Shown one piece after another: positions 23,640 through 35,484 of a stretch of DNA of 64,000 bases; the first letter of the stretch is position 1; every line of letters starts with the position of its first letter. The notes beneath the pieces were generated by a model. It made no database searches, was not told where the DNA came from, and saw nothing but the letters and a program-made list of their open reading frames with translations. The translations under genes and the position numbers were made by a program. Source of the DNA: Sequoia sempervirens (Eukaryota; Streptophyta; Pinopsida; Cupressales; Cupressaceae); the NCBI GenBank assembly GCA_007258455.2, contig VDFB02344204.1, positions 62,001 through 126,000 of the forward strand, in the 5' to 3' direction.

Positions 23640-24125
23640 TTGGTAGGACACCTGACTTTATCTTATCAGCTGCACTTCAGCCAGAATGACATGCCAAATA
23701 TTGATGCCAATCACAACCGCCCCTTGCATATTGAAGTCTTGGTTGCCAGTCATAAAATAAAAAGGGTCTTGGTAGATAATGGCTCTTCCCTCAATCTATG
23801 TACTCTGAAATTCATAAAACAGGTGGGGTATACTCAAGCAGATTTAAGTAATCAAATCATCATGATCAAGGCCTATGATAATGCATAAAGGAATTCAGAA
23901 GGAATTATCAATCTTCCTATCTAGGTTGGACCTATGGTTCAGTATACTACCTGTCATGTCATTGATTTGGACTTACCATATAACCTCCTCCTTGGCTACC
24001 CATGGCTCCATGCTATGCAAATCGTCCCCTCCACGTACCATCAGTGCCTAAAATTCTCACTTAATGGACAAGAAGTCACCATTTATGTCAACCCCAAACC
24101 ATTTGAATATTGTCGCGCTTTAGAA
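23640..24125 (+). pseudogene. Tat-lineage aspartic protease
   Basis: The frame gives RPLHIEVLVASHKIKRVLVD, then the active-site motif DNGSSLNLC, then GYTQADLSNQII. After a stop it continues CHVIDLDLPYNLLLGYPWLH, AMQIVPSTYHQCLKFSLNG. The protease cleaves the gag-pol polyprotein. Unlike the fragment at 4575-5600, the catalytic aspartate is present. A TAA at 23886 and a TAG near 23921 break the frame. Confidence 0.88.
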
Positions 24126-25067
24126 GTGTCATTTCCCCATTTACATTATTGTCCTGGGGTTGAAATGGGGGTATCTCATTCATCATATGCTAATTCTACC
24201 TCCACCATGATAGCCACTCCATCTTCCACCACCAGTTCTACGGTCACGAAAGTCCAGATCATTGATAAGGGGTGTGGTGAATACGAAATGCACACTGCTC
24301 TTAATGTAGCAATTATGCCACCGTCACCACACGAGTACGATCAACCTTCACATGCTACTCCAAAGGAGGACAAGAATATCACCTACAGTGCAAAAAACAT
24401 TCCTACTACCACTTTCAGGTCCCTTAGTATCAAGATAGATGCACCAGAAGAGGATATAAGTCAATGGGTATACCGAGAAGAACCCCAACCATATCCTCCT
24501 TTGAAGGAATACTTTCAAGAAGCATATCCTTGGTTAGCTAAGTTTGCAGAAAAGTATAACTACTAAGGCAAGGGACTAGGTAAACAAGAACATGGCCAGT
24601 TGCAACCTATTGATACATCAAAGTTGCCAAAGAACATAGGCATCGGATACGAAAAAAAGGACAAAGGCCCTGCAACATCGTCTAATACTTCCAATAGTGT
24701 TGTCGTGGATGATGGCTCATTGGAAGACATACACGAGGAGGAATCCATCATACGCACATACGATGACATCGATCACATAGACTTGTCATCCATGTTTGAA
24801 TGCCTATCTGTCTATACCATTAGCTTATCCCTTTGTCACCCTGAGTTTATTGATTGGGACCTACGTGACAGCACACCAGTCAATATGTTTGTAGATACAT
24901 ATGTCAACCTTATGGGATTGGGGGAGGATGAACACTCCAGTCACAAAAATAAGAATAAGAAAATTAAAAAGCGATCATCTAGTGAAAACCTCCCTGAGGC
25001 ACTTCTTGACCTTGAAAAAGTAAAAATAAAGGATGCATCCAATGGAAAAAAACCTCAGAGGCGCTAG
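24126..25067 (+). pseudogene. Gag-pol linker between protease and reverse transcriptase
   Basis: Two open stretches (to 24566 and 24600-25067) of low-complexity, acidic and serine-rich sequence carry the spacer typical of Tat-type pol. The second ends in a basic run KNKNKKIKKR. Only QWVYREEPQPYPPLKEYF and IGIGYEKKDKGPA are distinctive. No enzyme motif. Confidence 0.6.
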
Positions 25068-25149
25068 AGGATGGAGATGTTCATCTTCCCCTTGTGGGAA
25101 CTCAGTTATCAACATGGTCATCCATCCTAATTGAAGAGACTCGAGAAGT

Positions 25150-25906
25150 TAATCTGGGTACTGTCGAAACTCCTAAGATCACATATGTGGCCAAATCACT
25201 CTTAGATCTGGAATATGCAGTCATCGTTCAGTTACTCCAAGAATGTATTGTCAACTTTGCTTGGTCATAATCAAACATGCCAGACTTGGACCCCGCTTTA
25301 GTGGTTCATAATCTATACGTTCACCCTATGCCAAGCCTATCAAATAGAAGCTTCACAAGATGCATCCATAGGTAGCATTATTAGTCAAGAAGGAACTGGA
25401 GAAGTTACTAGATGCAGGTTTTATCAGACCAATTGACTACTCTGATTGGCACAGACTTCAGGGATCTTAACAAGGCTTGCCCAAAGGATGAATTCCCTCT
25501 GCCTAATATTGACATGTTGGTCGACCTCACTATAGGACATGAGATGTTATCCCTTATAGATGGTTTCTCTAGTTATAATCAAATCCGAATTGCACCTAAG
25601 GACCAACACAAGACCGCTTTCACAACACCTTGGGGTACTTTCTGTTACAATGTTATGCCCTTTGGTCTAAAAAATGTAGGGGTGACATATCATAGGGAAA
25701 TGATGGTCATCATCCATGACCTCATCCATATCATCATGGAGGACTATGTTGACAACTTGTTAGGGAAATCCATAACCCGAGCAGAACATCCTACCGTCCT
25801 GAAAAAGATCTTTGAATGGTTGGAACATTACAAGTTACAGCTAAATCTTAAAAAGTGTGTCTTTGGTGTTACGTCAGGAAAATTGTTGGGTTTCATTGTC
25901 TCTTGA
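25150..25906 (+). pseudogene. Tat-lineage reverse transcriptase
   Basis: Motifs follow in order: DFRDLNKACPKDEFPLPNID, LSLIDGFSSYNQIRIAPKD, KTAFTTPWGTFCYNVMPFGL, then the catalytic box as YVDN where YVDD is normal, then LNLKKCVFGV and KLLGFIVS. The enzyme copies element RNA into DNA. The last aspartate of the box is lost, the stretch before DFRD is shifted at about 25420-25450, and a TGA ends the frame at 25904. Clearly inactive. Confidence 0.92.
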
Positions 25907-25914
25907 AGGAGTAT

Positions 25915-26560
25915 TGAGGTTGATCCTGCCAAGGTGAAAGCCATTCTGGACATGCATCCCCCGTGCAATCTAAAGCAATTAAGAAGTCTTCAAGGGAAGA
26001 TGCAATCCATCCGTCGGTTCATAGCTCAACTTGGGGCTAAGTGTCAGCCATTCACCCATCTTCTAAAGAAAGAATCCACCTTTCGATGGAACCAACAATG
26101 TCTAATGGGTTTTGATAAGATCAATGAATACTTAGCTCATCCTCCAATCTTGATGCCACTTATTCCAGGGAAACCCCTCCTGCTTTATATCTCCTCCACT
26201 CCAATCGCGCTGGGGGCATTGTTGGTACAACATGATGAATCATTGAAAGAGAGGGAAATCTACTACATCAGTCAGACATTGGTCGACTATGAATTAAACT
26301 ATTCTCCCATGGAAAAAGCATGTCTTGCAATAGTCTTCAGCACACAGAAACTCTGACATTACATGCTCAGCCATCCAGTCAAATTAATTGCTAAAATTGA
26401 TCCACTAAAGCATCTATTATCCAAAAACCACTTTAACTAGTCACATGGCCAAGTGGGTCATGCTCCTAAGTGAATTTGATATAGAGTATGTGGAGAAAAA
26501 AGCCATAAAGGGACAAGTCATAGCTGATCAGTTGGTCGAGGGGCCATTAGTGGATGCTTA
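25915..26560 (+). pseudogene. Tat-lineage connection and first (gypsy-type) RNase H
   Basis: Frames give PAKVKAILDMHPPCNLKQLR, LQGKMQSIRRFIAQLG, FTHLLKKESTFRW, LLLYISSTPIALGALLVQHD, ISQTLVDYELNYSPMEKACL and, from 26445, AKWVMLLSEFDIEYVEKKAI. The first RNase H has serine in place of the usual catalytic aspartate (YISST), as often seen in Tat elements where a second RNase H takes over. Stops at 26357 and in the 26430s. Confidence 0.85.
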
Positions 26561-26599
26561 CCCTCTGGTCACTAAATTTCTAGACGAAGAAGTTTACAT

Positions 26600-27110
26600 A
26601 GTTATAGAAGCACTAGCTTGGACACTGTATTTTGATGGCTCATATACTCAATGAATCATGCACAAGAATTCTATTAGTTACCCCCAAGGTGACTACATTC
26701 CAAAATCATTTAGGATAGTGTTCTCATGTACCAAAATGGCAGAGTACGAAGCCCTCCTCACCGGCCTCCAAATTGCAAAGCAGTGGCACATAACTCACTT
26801 GAAAGTCTTTAGTGATTCATTATTAGTCATCAAGCAAGTTAATGATGAATTCCTAACAAAATATGATAAGTTGTTTCCCTATAAACACATAGTGGATGAT
26901 TTCAAGAAATATTTCACTTTCATAAAAATTGACCAAATTCCTAGGGTACAAAACAAAGCAGCTGATGCAATGGCCACTATAAGCTCCCTAATTGACATGC
27001 CCAAAGATCGGACAAAATGTGAGTTCCTTGTGGAACAAATTTTAATCCGAGCATATGATATTCCTGAGACTGACATGGTGTGCGATATCATGGGTCCCGC
27101 TTCCCCCTAG
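26600..27110 (+). pseudogene. Second, archaeal-type RNase H (aRH) of Tat lineage
   Basis: WTLYFDGSYTQ is followed by a stop (26652-26654) and then FRIVFSCTKMAEYEALLTGL, VFSDSLLVIKQVNDEF and VQNKAADAMATISSLI. The D...E...D...D set (FDGS, AEYEAL, SDS, NKAADA) is the RNase H active site, in the extra domain that marks the Tat lineage (Ogre, Retand, Grande relatives). Its presence gives the lineage assignment. Confidence 0.88.
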
Positions 27111-27229
27111 TATCAAGACATATATACCTATCTCCATGATAATATTCTACCCCTATACCTCACACGCAATCAACGCAAATCCTTCGTTCATCGCTCTTCT
27201 CAATAAATTATCATCAGTGATACGCTTTA

Positions 27230-28365
27230 TTGTTGCGGGTATGATGGAATCCTCCTTAGATGTCTGAATGAGATCGAAGCCCACATGACACTAACATAGG
27301 TACATAGTGGTGTTTTTGGAGCTCATACAAATGGTATGGCCCTGGCCAAAAGGATTCTCTGAGCGGGATATTATTGGCCTACATTAGAGCATGATGCTTG
27401 TGAATTTGTGAAGTGTCTTCTTTGCCAACAACATGCAGATTTGATTCATGCTCCAGCACAAGACCTTCAACCCCTCCTGACATCATGGCCATTCTCTCAA
27501 TGGGGTTTCGACTTGATTGGCAAGATTTACCCACCATCATCTGACAATCATACATTCATAATTACTGCCACTGAGTACTTCACTAATTGGGTGGAAGCCA
27601 TGCCACTCTCACAGATCACCGATATTTAGATCTCAAAATTCCTCCTTTTCCATATTCTCTGCAGATATTGTATCCCATCAACCATCCTCTCCGACAATGG
27701 AAAACCTTTCAAAAACCAATCCATGAAACACCTCTACAACACCTTTCATATCCAACATCGTTGGTCAATGCCTTATTACCCCTAGGGTAATGGTCAGGCA
27801 TAAGCAACCAACAAGATCCTTATCCGCATCCTCAAAAAGGTTGTCAATAACACTAGTCAATATTGGCACCTCCATATTCATCTCGCCCTCTAGGCATATC
27901 GCACCTCCATCTACACCCCTATAGGTGCCACTCCCTATTCTTTAGTCTATGGAACCGAAGCCATCTTGCCAATTGAAGTTGAGATCCCATCACTGAGAAT
28001 ATCTCTAAAAAATCTTATCAATGAGGAGGATGCTTGTGTTGCATGGCTTGCACAACTAGAGTTACTTGAAGAAAGAAGAATCAAAGTCTACAATCATCTG
28101 CAAGAATATTAGAACCACCTCAAGCACAACTACAATAAGAAGGTTCATCCTTGACAGTTCCAGGTTGGTGATCTTGTCCTTAAAGAGAATCAGTGTACTT
28201 AGCAAGACCGAGACAAGAAAGGAAAATTTAAAGCAAACTAGTTGGGGCCTTATATCATAGCCGCCAAATATGGATATGGGACATATAGATCAACTAATCT
28301 TGAAGGAGATCCCCTCGAAGAACCCATGAATATCATGCATTTGAATAGGTTCTACACCTAAGTCT
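27230..28365 (+). pseudogene. Tat-lineage integrase
   Basis: The zinc-binding N-terminus is present: HSGVFGAHTNG, then CEFVKCLLCQQH. The core gives WGFDLIGKIYPPSSDNHTFI, TEYFTNWVEAMP, then shifted ILSDNGKPFKNQ, MPYYP-GNGQA, TPYSLVYGTEAILPIEVEIP. The C-terminal part gives FQVGDLVLKEN and LGPYIIAAKYGYGTY, ending LNRFYT with a TAA at about 28361. Integrase inserts the DNA copy into the chromosome. At least seven stops are present. The catalytic D, D and E positions are still recognisable across frames. Confidence 0.9.
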
Positions 28366-30160
28366 GCTTGGTATCCCCACCTAATCAAAAATCAAAAAAA
28401 TCAAAAAAATCAAAAAAAGCAAAAAAATTAGAAAATAGTAAAGAGGAATAAGTTCGTCCTATGGTGAAAACCACCTTTTGGTGGCACCTTGGATAAGTAT
28501 AGATGGTGAAAACCTGGTAACAAACATCATCCGTAGAGGGCTTAATCATTATCTACCTAGCATCTTAGTTATTTTATGCTTTCATCCTCACTATCATCCT
28601 CACCCATCCCATCCTTGGCCGCTTGGTGTATTTTGATTGAGTATTAGACAATCCATCTAGGTTGTCCCTCATCTTGAGATTTTCTGAATCCTGCTCTGAG
28701 CTTATTTCGTTTGTCTCCTCATTGATTGGTCTGTGTCATCACATAGGATCATCCATCGTGTCAGTCTCCATCTAGATCTCATCCTATCATGTCCTTAGTC
28801 AAACTACGTTGCCCCTGCGCTGTCCCGTAGGCAAGATTGGTCATTTGATATGCCCCCAGGCTATTTTGACCATCCCGTATTGGTTGTCCATCATCTGCCT
28901 TCATCGTCTTCTTTATGCTTTATCCATGGTCTTTTCATGAACTACGAGGGCTTTGCGCTTTCACGTAGGCAAGGCCAATATTTGATCAGCCCCCGAAACC
29001 CTAGGTCTGTAGGGTGTGTCAATCTGTGTCCTTGTCTGACTTGTTTTTCACAAACAAAGTCCCTTAGTGTTAGGAGAGCTAGTTAATGGAAAATATCTTG
29101 CATCAACTGGGTCATTCTAGTTTAGTATCCATCATCGGTCTCAACAGGATGCATCCTTCCTAGCAAACCACAACCATCCCATCCATCCCCTTGATCCTAT
29201 GGTAAATGACGTTTTGAAATTGATTGTGATTTTTGATGCTTTTGGACTCTGTTTATTATTTGAGCTCTCTATCAGCACTTGTCATGGTCGCCTTGATCCA
29301 TCATATCATGGTGTGCTTTGACTAGTTAGCATAGGGGTGTGTCTTGATTTTTTCTTTGTTGTTGTCTTCTCGGTTGTCCCATATAGTACCCACCAAGATC
29401 CTTGAAGTCTTGTGTTATGCTAGGGAATCCTTGTGTGTTTGTGGTTATCCCAATACCTGGTTCGACCAAGGTCATCATGACCTTGGGGTGTCGGGATAGC
29501 CTTCTTGTTTGTTGTGTTTGTTTCATGCATTGGATGTCAAGTTGCCTTAATCTTACATATCAGGGTATTTAGTATCTTATGCTATTGCAAAAATCAATGC
29601 TCTAAAGATGGAAAATTGCATTCTTGTCTACATTTCATTTCACCAAATATGCTTTCCATTCAACCTTCTTTATGACCTAGGACTTGTGATTTAGGTTGTG
29701 CAAGGTCTTGACTCTTTTCCCTCTTGATCCTCCTCTCAAGATACCAATGGTTTTTTGGCAGGTGCAGTATCACACCCGCACTACACCTATCACCTATCTG
29801 CACTCCTATGCAAGTCCTTACTGACACTTCGGTTTGCATTATAGGAGCTCATCTTTCATTCATCTTTCATGTTACATTATAGGTTCAATATGTTTCATAA
29901 TTCATAGGCTGATTAGATTAAGCATCACCATTTCATTTAACCATACACGTCCATATTAACACTTAGATCATACATCCATTACCACCTACCAAAACATATT
30001 GTTAGCTACATCCTAATTACATTTCATACCAAATATTCATATCATCCTACATTATTGACATTAATATATGCATAATCATACATTCACATAAACATGTGCA
30101 TACGTAAATCAAATCATCCATTCTCATGAACATGTGCGTCAATAAATCAAATCATACATC
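28366..30160. other. Non-coding stretch after integrase
   Basis: The start (28385-28440) is a run of TCAAAAAAATCAAAAA units. Two related segments, TGCGCT-TC-CGTAGGCAAG followed by TTTGAT--GCCCCC, begin at 28816 and 28954 (about 138 bp apart). No gene is supported. It may be the untranslated 3' part of the Tat-lineage element. Confidence 0.5.
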
Positions 30161-30507
30161 CATATAAGCATGCGATATCATATACATGTGCATAAACAAA
30201 TCAAATCATGCATCCACATAAGCATGTAGTATCATATACATGTGCATAAATAAATCAAATCATACATCCATATAAGCATGCAGTATCATATACATGTCCA
30301 TAAATAAATCAGATCATCCATCCACATAAACATGAAAACATCATAAGCATATCATCCATCCACATAAACACGAAAACATCATGAATCAAATCATCCATCC
30401 ACATAAGCATGTAGTATCATATACATGTGCATAAATAAATCAAATCATCCATCCACATAAACATGAAATATTCTATACATATGCATACATAAACTGAATC
30501 ATCAATC
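30161..30507 (+). repeat. 54-bp tandem repeat array
   Basis: Seven units: five of 54 bp (30161, 30215, 30269, 30400 and 30454 onward) and two shortened to about 38-39 bp (30323 and 30361). The unit reads CACATAAGCATGTAGTATCA then TATACATGTGCATAAATAAA then TCAAATCATCCATC. Diverged half units precede it from about 30060. It lies between the integrase and the antisense coiled-coil remnant. Confidence 0.92.
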
Positions 30508-31259
30508 ACAAAGAACATAATGCATAGTGTCAATAAGGACTGTCCCATATCATAATCAAAATAATACAATGTACATCTCATCACAAAGTCTCAAACATAA
30601 TCTACCACATATCCATCATATATCATCAAATAAGGTACAAAATCCAAAGATGTAGAGCACCTATGATCTCTGTCGATAAGTATTAAACACTCCATCTTGT
30701 GTCTGTAAAAAAAATTAGGTATCCTGTCATCTGCTCTTTGACTGCTCTACTGTGAGCTACCCACGTCTGATCTATGAGGAGAGTCTAGCATTGGCCCTCT
30801 ATGAGTGGGAGTCATTTGATACTCATGAGTGGGAGTCCCCTAATAACCACCGAGAGGAGTTCGCCGATAGTCACTATACCCTCTGGTACGTGTCCCTAAT
30901 TACTGGGACAGTGTTGGCATCTGAGGTACTTGTCTGATGTAGCACATTGTGCACTGCACCGGATCTAGAATGACATGCTCATACATGCACTTCCAGTAAC
31001 TCGACTCCTACATATAATCATCCCTTTGTGCAGCCTGATGCCTAGCGACATTTCACTCTAATCTATACATGTCTTGGTCTCCTCTGATAACTCTCTGCTC
31101 CTGTACCCAAGCCTCCTATACCACTGTCAGCTGTTGTACCTACTATGTAGCTCTATCTCTCTCAGCCTCTGTACCTTGTAACTATGCACATAACCTCTAT
31201 ACCTCTGCCTCTGGTTTGCCCCCTCACCATGCACTACCCTCAACTTTGTCTGTGTTGTG

Positions 31260-32260
31260 TCCCACTCACTCTACAGTGTCTGCATGTGTATCTCTATGAC
31301 ATCTCTCTACGCGGCCTGTGCCCAAGCCTCTGCTGCATCCTTGTCCCTTTGTAGTGCTTGAAGTCTCAACTCGGTAGAATCTTGGTCTCACCGAAGACCT
31401 GACACCTGTGACACTGCTGCATCCCTCTCCCTCTAAAGAGACTGAGCCTCTGACTCTACCACCTATCTCACTCTCGGCCACCTGAGCACATGTCTATAAC
31501 ACATTCCTATCTACCTCTATGACCTGCACCTGTGTCTGTGCCACATCTCTCTCTAACCGTAGCATGTGTATCTCTCTCCTCATCTCCTCTCTCTGTTGCA
31601 TCAATCTCATATCCCCTACTGTCTTCTCTAAACAGTCCACTTTGTCTCTGAGCTCAGCCTGCTTTCGGTATAGATCAGCTCTCTCCCTCTGTAACTACTC
31701 TAGTTGTCCTTGTAGACCCTCTATATCTCTGACAGTCCCCCCCAGTCTCTGATAGCTCTTGCTTTGTCCCCCCTCCAACAGTATATCATATTGCCGCCTT
31801 TGCCATCTCACTGCATCTCCCTCCTCGTGCTCCCTAGCCACCTCTGCTCACTATCTCTCTATCTTTGACCGTAGGGCAGCTGCCTCATCTCGTGCCTCAT
31901 CCCTCTCTCTCATCAATCTCCTCTCCAAATCTGACACCAGCGTGGCCAAGACCAAGTAATCTTTCTCACCCTGGGCGAATTGTCCTTGTAACTCGTTGAG
32001 TGTCACCTCTAATATGACTCGCTCTGCCTTTGTTTGTCGTAATTGCTGCTCACTTAGGTGCAGTCTCTCCACAGTCTCTCTCAACACCATCATGGGATCC
32101 TCTCCTCTGGGAGGTGTTGTCGACAGTGGTCAGATGTCATACACATCGGTGTCAATGTCTATCTCCCAAGGCTCATACCCCTCACTCTCTGCCAACACCT
32201 CTATCTCATCCACATCAATCATCGAGGGAGCTCTCCCTCTCCCTGTCATCCTCTACCCCC
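31260..32260 (-). pseudogene. Antisense coiled-coil reading-frame remnant
   Basis: Minus strand, reading from 32260 down: DVDEIEVLAESEGYEPWEID, then a stop, then PPRGEDPMMVLRETVERLHL, SEQQLRQTKAERVILEVTL, GEKDYLVLATLVSDLERRL and RERDEARDEAAALRSKIER. After a shift it continues QRERADLYRKQAELRDKVDC and REEMRREIHMLRLERDVAQT. The heptad pattern and high E/R/L/Q content indicate a long coiled coil. No known domain recognised. Stops and shifts make it a remnant. Lying antisense downstream of a Tat-type pol, it may be the antisense extra frame described for some Tat elements (as in Grande), or the gag-side protein of a second element on the minus strand that begins near 33.4 kb. Confidence 0.65.
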
Positions 32261-33119
32261 CATCCCCAGGCCATAATCTCCCTGTCATCCTGCTCTCATG
32301 GTCTCTGCATGATCGGCCTAGTCACTCTGATGTACACTCTCAAGCCCAGACCTATAGTAGTGTGATGTGTCACACTCAGTGCTCTCTGATAACATACCAT
32401 GTGCAGATCCTAATACAGCTACGCCAGCATACAAGTCCCTCATGCAAACTGACCCTTTCGACCCTTGATGATATGTCAAATGACCTTGACGAACCTGAGA
32501 TGCAAGAATCGACCACTCTGGTTTGGCACCAGAATCTCCCTAATCAGCCCCACTAGGTACAACGACAATGCTGGTACCTTGCAAGACAAACATCCATCCA
32601 CATCTAGCTACTGCTGCTAAATTGGTAGATCATTATGCCAAATACAACCTACACGGACTTGTCATGTGTCTCGCCCGCCACCGAACACTCGCTAACCGTA
32701 AGCCCTCTTATAGGGAGCCTCAAAATCCAACACACGTCCTCCATAGTCACTGCCATCTCTCTGGTCGGTAGATGAAACATCGATGTAGCTGAATCTCAGT
32801 GCTCTATCAATGCTGTCAAAATGGCCCTGTGGGCCTTAATCGTCAAGTATGATAGCATATGAACTAGTCTTTCCTCTGCTAGTCTTTTGTGATATGCGTC
32901 CGTCATCGCCGCCATACATCTCGTCAACACCTTGGACCATCTCTCCCACGTCAGCAAGCTCTCAACATTCTACATCCATCACATAAACACACTTTGTCAG
33001 TTTCTTTTGGCATCATTTTGCCCCCCTTTACTCCTTCCCAACCTGAGATTTTCTTTCTTCATCCCATAATTTCCCCCCTTTTCCCCCTACCTTTGGGTAT
33101 TTTTGGTCGTTTCAAAATC

Positions 33120-33375
33120 ACCCTAGGCCCTAGGTGGCTTCGCCCCAGCCCATGGGCGGACGTGCAATGAGCCTGGCCAGACTCGCATAAGCTCGCGGGG
33201 GAGCCAGCCTTAGCCCGAGCGGACCCGCCCGAGCTCGTGGGCGAGCCCACGTCAGCTCAGGTGGACCTGCTCGAGCCCGAACGGACTCACCCGAGCTCGC
33301 GGGCAAGCCTACCCCAGACCCACCTATGCTCGTGGGCGGGCCCACTGAGCCCGGGCGGACCTACCCGGGCATGGG
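33120..33375. repeat. GC-rich array of palindromic GCCCGAGCTCGTGGGC units
   Basis: About 250 bp of roughly 65-70% GC inside AT-rich DNA. A module beginning AGCCCGAGCGGAC recurs at 33212, 33274 and 33348 (periods of 62 and 74 bp). Many units are near-palindromic: GCCCGAGCTCGTGGGC, GTGGGCGGGCCCAC, CCCATGGG. In style it matches the leader arrays at 18757-19005. Open frames here on both strands are artefacts of the repeat. Confidence 0.85.
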
Positions 33376-33563
33376 TGGCATATTATAGATTGGTATGGAT
33401 ATATGTGCCTTTTGGGTGTACTAGTGAAGCAAGGACCTGAAATTTGACATTTGAGCAGTCAAGCACACTCAAGTTTAAAAGAATAGGAAAGTAATACCAG
33501 TCAAACAACAAATGAAGCTACCGGTCTTCTAAGAGAAAAAATAATTTGAACATGAAAAACTAC

Positions 33564-33632
33564 CTGAAACCATGGCAAATCGATGGTGCCATCGTCGAGA
33601 GCATAAAGGAGAGCTTTGGCAACATCAAGCAT
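33564..33632 (-). pseudogene. Possible isolated exon, function unknown
   Basis: On the minus strand ATG at 33632 opens 23 codons, LDVAKALLYALDDGTIDLPW and two more residues, ending in CAG followed by GTAGTT, a weak splice donor. The amino acid pattern looks protein-like, but I do not recognise the family and no partner exon is found. It may be chance. Confidence 0.2.
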
Positions 33633-33639
33633 TGGAAAA

Positions 33640-35250
33640 ACAAAATAAAACTAACTAAAACCATGGCAAGTGACTTACCTCAAGTAGAGCCTCAAACCAA
33701 ATGACCAAATTTTACGTTGAACTGATGGATACTATCACAATCTATTTATAGGCAAAGATGAAGGGCAGGTGATACTCTGCATAACCATCCATTAATGAGG
33801 TAGTTATAACAAGTTTTTCAAAAAATCAATGTACGATTTGAGCTTGGGGAAATATAGAATTAATATTCTAATAGTGCAGTGCTTGAGACATCACGCAACT
33901 TAGCACTAAATGAGTTGAGCACACCACACAACTTGTTGCCTATGTGCCTTCATTCTCACTTAACCTGCATAAGTCTATATGAAATATTTTCATCTTTATC
34001 TATCTTGTAGCATTCGATTTTCTTTGCAAAACTCACCACCATTGAAATCAAATATGAGCTAAAGTAGTTTATCTGAAAACATTTCAAGGAGTTCCTGATA
34101 ATTGCCATTGTTCTTGCTTAACTATTCCAGAGAACAAGGTATTCATTTATATTTGAATCTTCATTTATTTATTATATAAAATTTACATTATATATTACTT
34201 ATGCTAATATATACTTAACTACGTAGGACAAAGGATACCATAATGTTAAAACCTGAATATGCTCATTATTAGGATCTCGCCAAATAATATATTTTTCCTA
34301 ACCTATTCAAAGATCAATTAAACTATGATTTTTTTATAAATTAATTTCATTTAATCTATATAAAAATATATTAATTATTAATTATAATAATTTCATACTT
34401 ATATTTAATATTTTGTATTCTCAAATATAATATATAATAATAATGTAACCTATATATATATAATTATCTATTTATAATTTTTTTTTATTATATAAAATTT
34501 ACATTATATATTGCTTATGCTAATATATACTTAACTACATAGGATAAAGCATGTCATAAAGTTAAAACCTAAATGTGCTCATTATTAGGATCTCGCCAAA
34601 TATTATGTTATATATATATATAATATTCTATTAAAAATAAATGGATGTCCATTTTCAATTTTGCTTCGGCTCTTACCATGGCAACATGTACTTTTGGACA
34701 AATGAAAAATATTTTTTCATATCGCCACCTTTTGGACCCCATGATCCTAATATTAACATTAATATTATATCACCACTTTTTTTCATATCATTAATATTAA
34801 TATAAGATTGTAATCACCCATACTATTAAAATTAACATTATTTCCAACAATAGTATTATTATTATTAATCTCAATATTTATTTATTTTTATTTTTTTAAT
34901 TAATCTCAATATTTATTTTTTTATTTTTTTAATTAATCTCAATATTTAATGTTAATACTATATTTATTATAATTTTCTCCAAAAAAGTTGGAACCTATAT
35001 TTATTATGATGATTACCGAAGTATTTTGATATCAATAATTTTATCACATAATATTATTTGAATTTGATATTACTATCAATATAAATATCGATAAATTTGG
35101 GGAGTTATAACTCCTTGTAATTCATTTATAACTACTTGTAATTAATTTAGCAACGTGAATATATATAAATTGAATTAGATATAAATAGATAAATCTAATT
35201 CAACTAAGATTTCATTATTATTAATTAAAATCAATATTTCATTATTATTA
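33640..35250. other. AT-rich non-coding stretch with a 316-bp spaced direct repeat
   Basis: About 120 bp starting ATTATATAAAATTTACATTA at 34171 recur at 34487 with few changes, through TTAGGATCTCGCCAAATA. Nothing else is recognised. TA-rich runs at 34451-34463 and 34612-34622. Confidence 0.6.
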
Positions 35251-35267
35251 AATTAAAGTTAATATTT

Positions 35268-35470
35268 GTAGATGGTTCCAGGAATCAACAAACATAGGTT
35301 GGTTTGTGTCTATCAAGTCACATGGTTGTCGATCTATGTGGCTCGCTGATGTGGCTGAGGGCTCTGGATATTTATATCTTGGTAGCCATATGGCTTTGTA
35401 TCTCTTCTCGTAAAGGAATTGTTGGAGATGTCCCCTCTGACAGCACTTACCTAAAAATAAATAAAAAAAA
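35268..35470 (+). mobile_element. Short retroposon-like insertion with A-rich tail
   Basis: A 203-bp segment, different in composition from its AT-rich flanks, ends in AAAAATAAATAAAAAAAATA. It is bracketed by AAAGTTAATATT at 35255-35266 and 35473-35484. The tail and target duplication suggest a SINE-like or truncated LINE insertion. No clear polymerase III boxes. Confidence 0.6.
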
Positions 35471-35484
35471 TAAAAGTTAATATT

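Noticed and set aside
30161..30507. CRISPR-like array
   Set aside because: The repeat units are contiguous without unique spacers, and the genome is that of a plant.
31996..32556. 186-codon plus-strand open frame
   Set aside because: Shadow of the minus-strand coiled-coil remnant; serine/threonine/leucine-rich antisense translation with no motif.
33059..33440. Overlapping G/P/A/R-rich open frames in the GC-rich block
   Set aside because: High GC removes stop codons; all frames are open because of the repeat. No protein motif.
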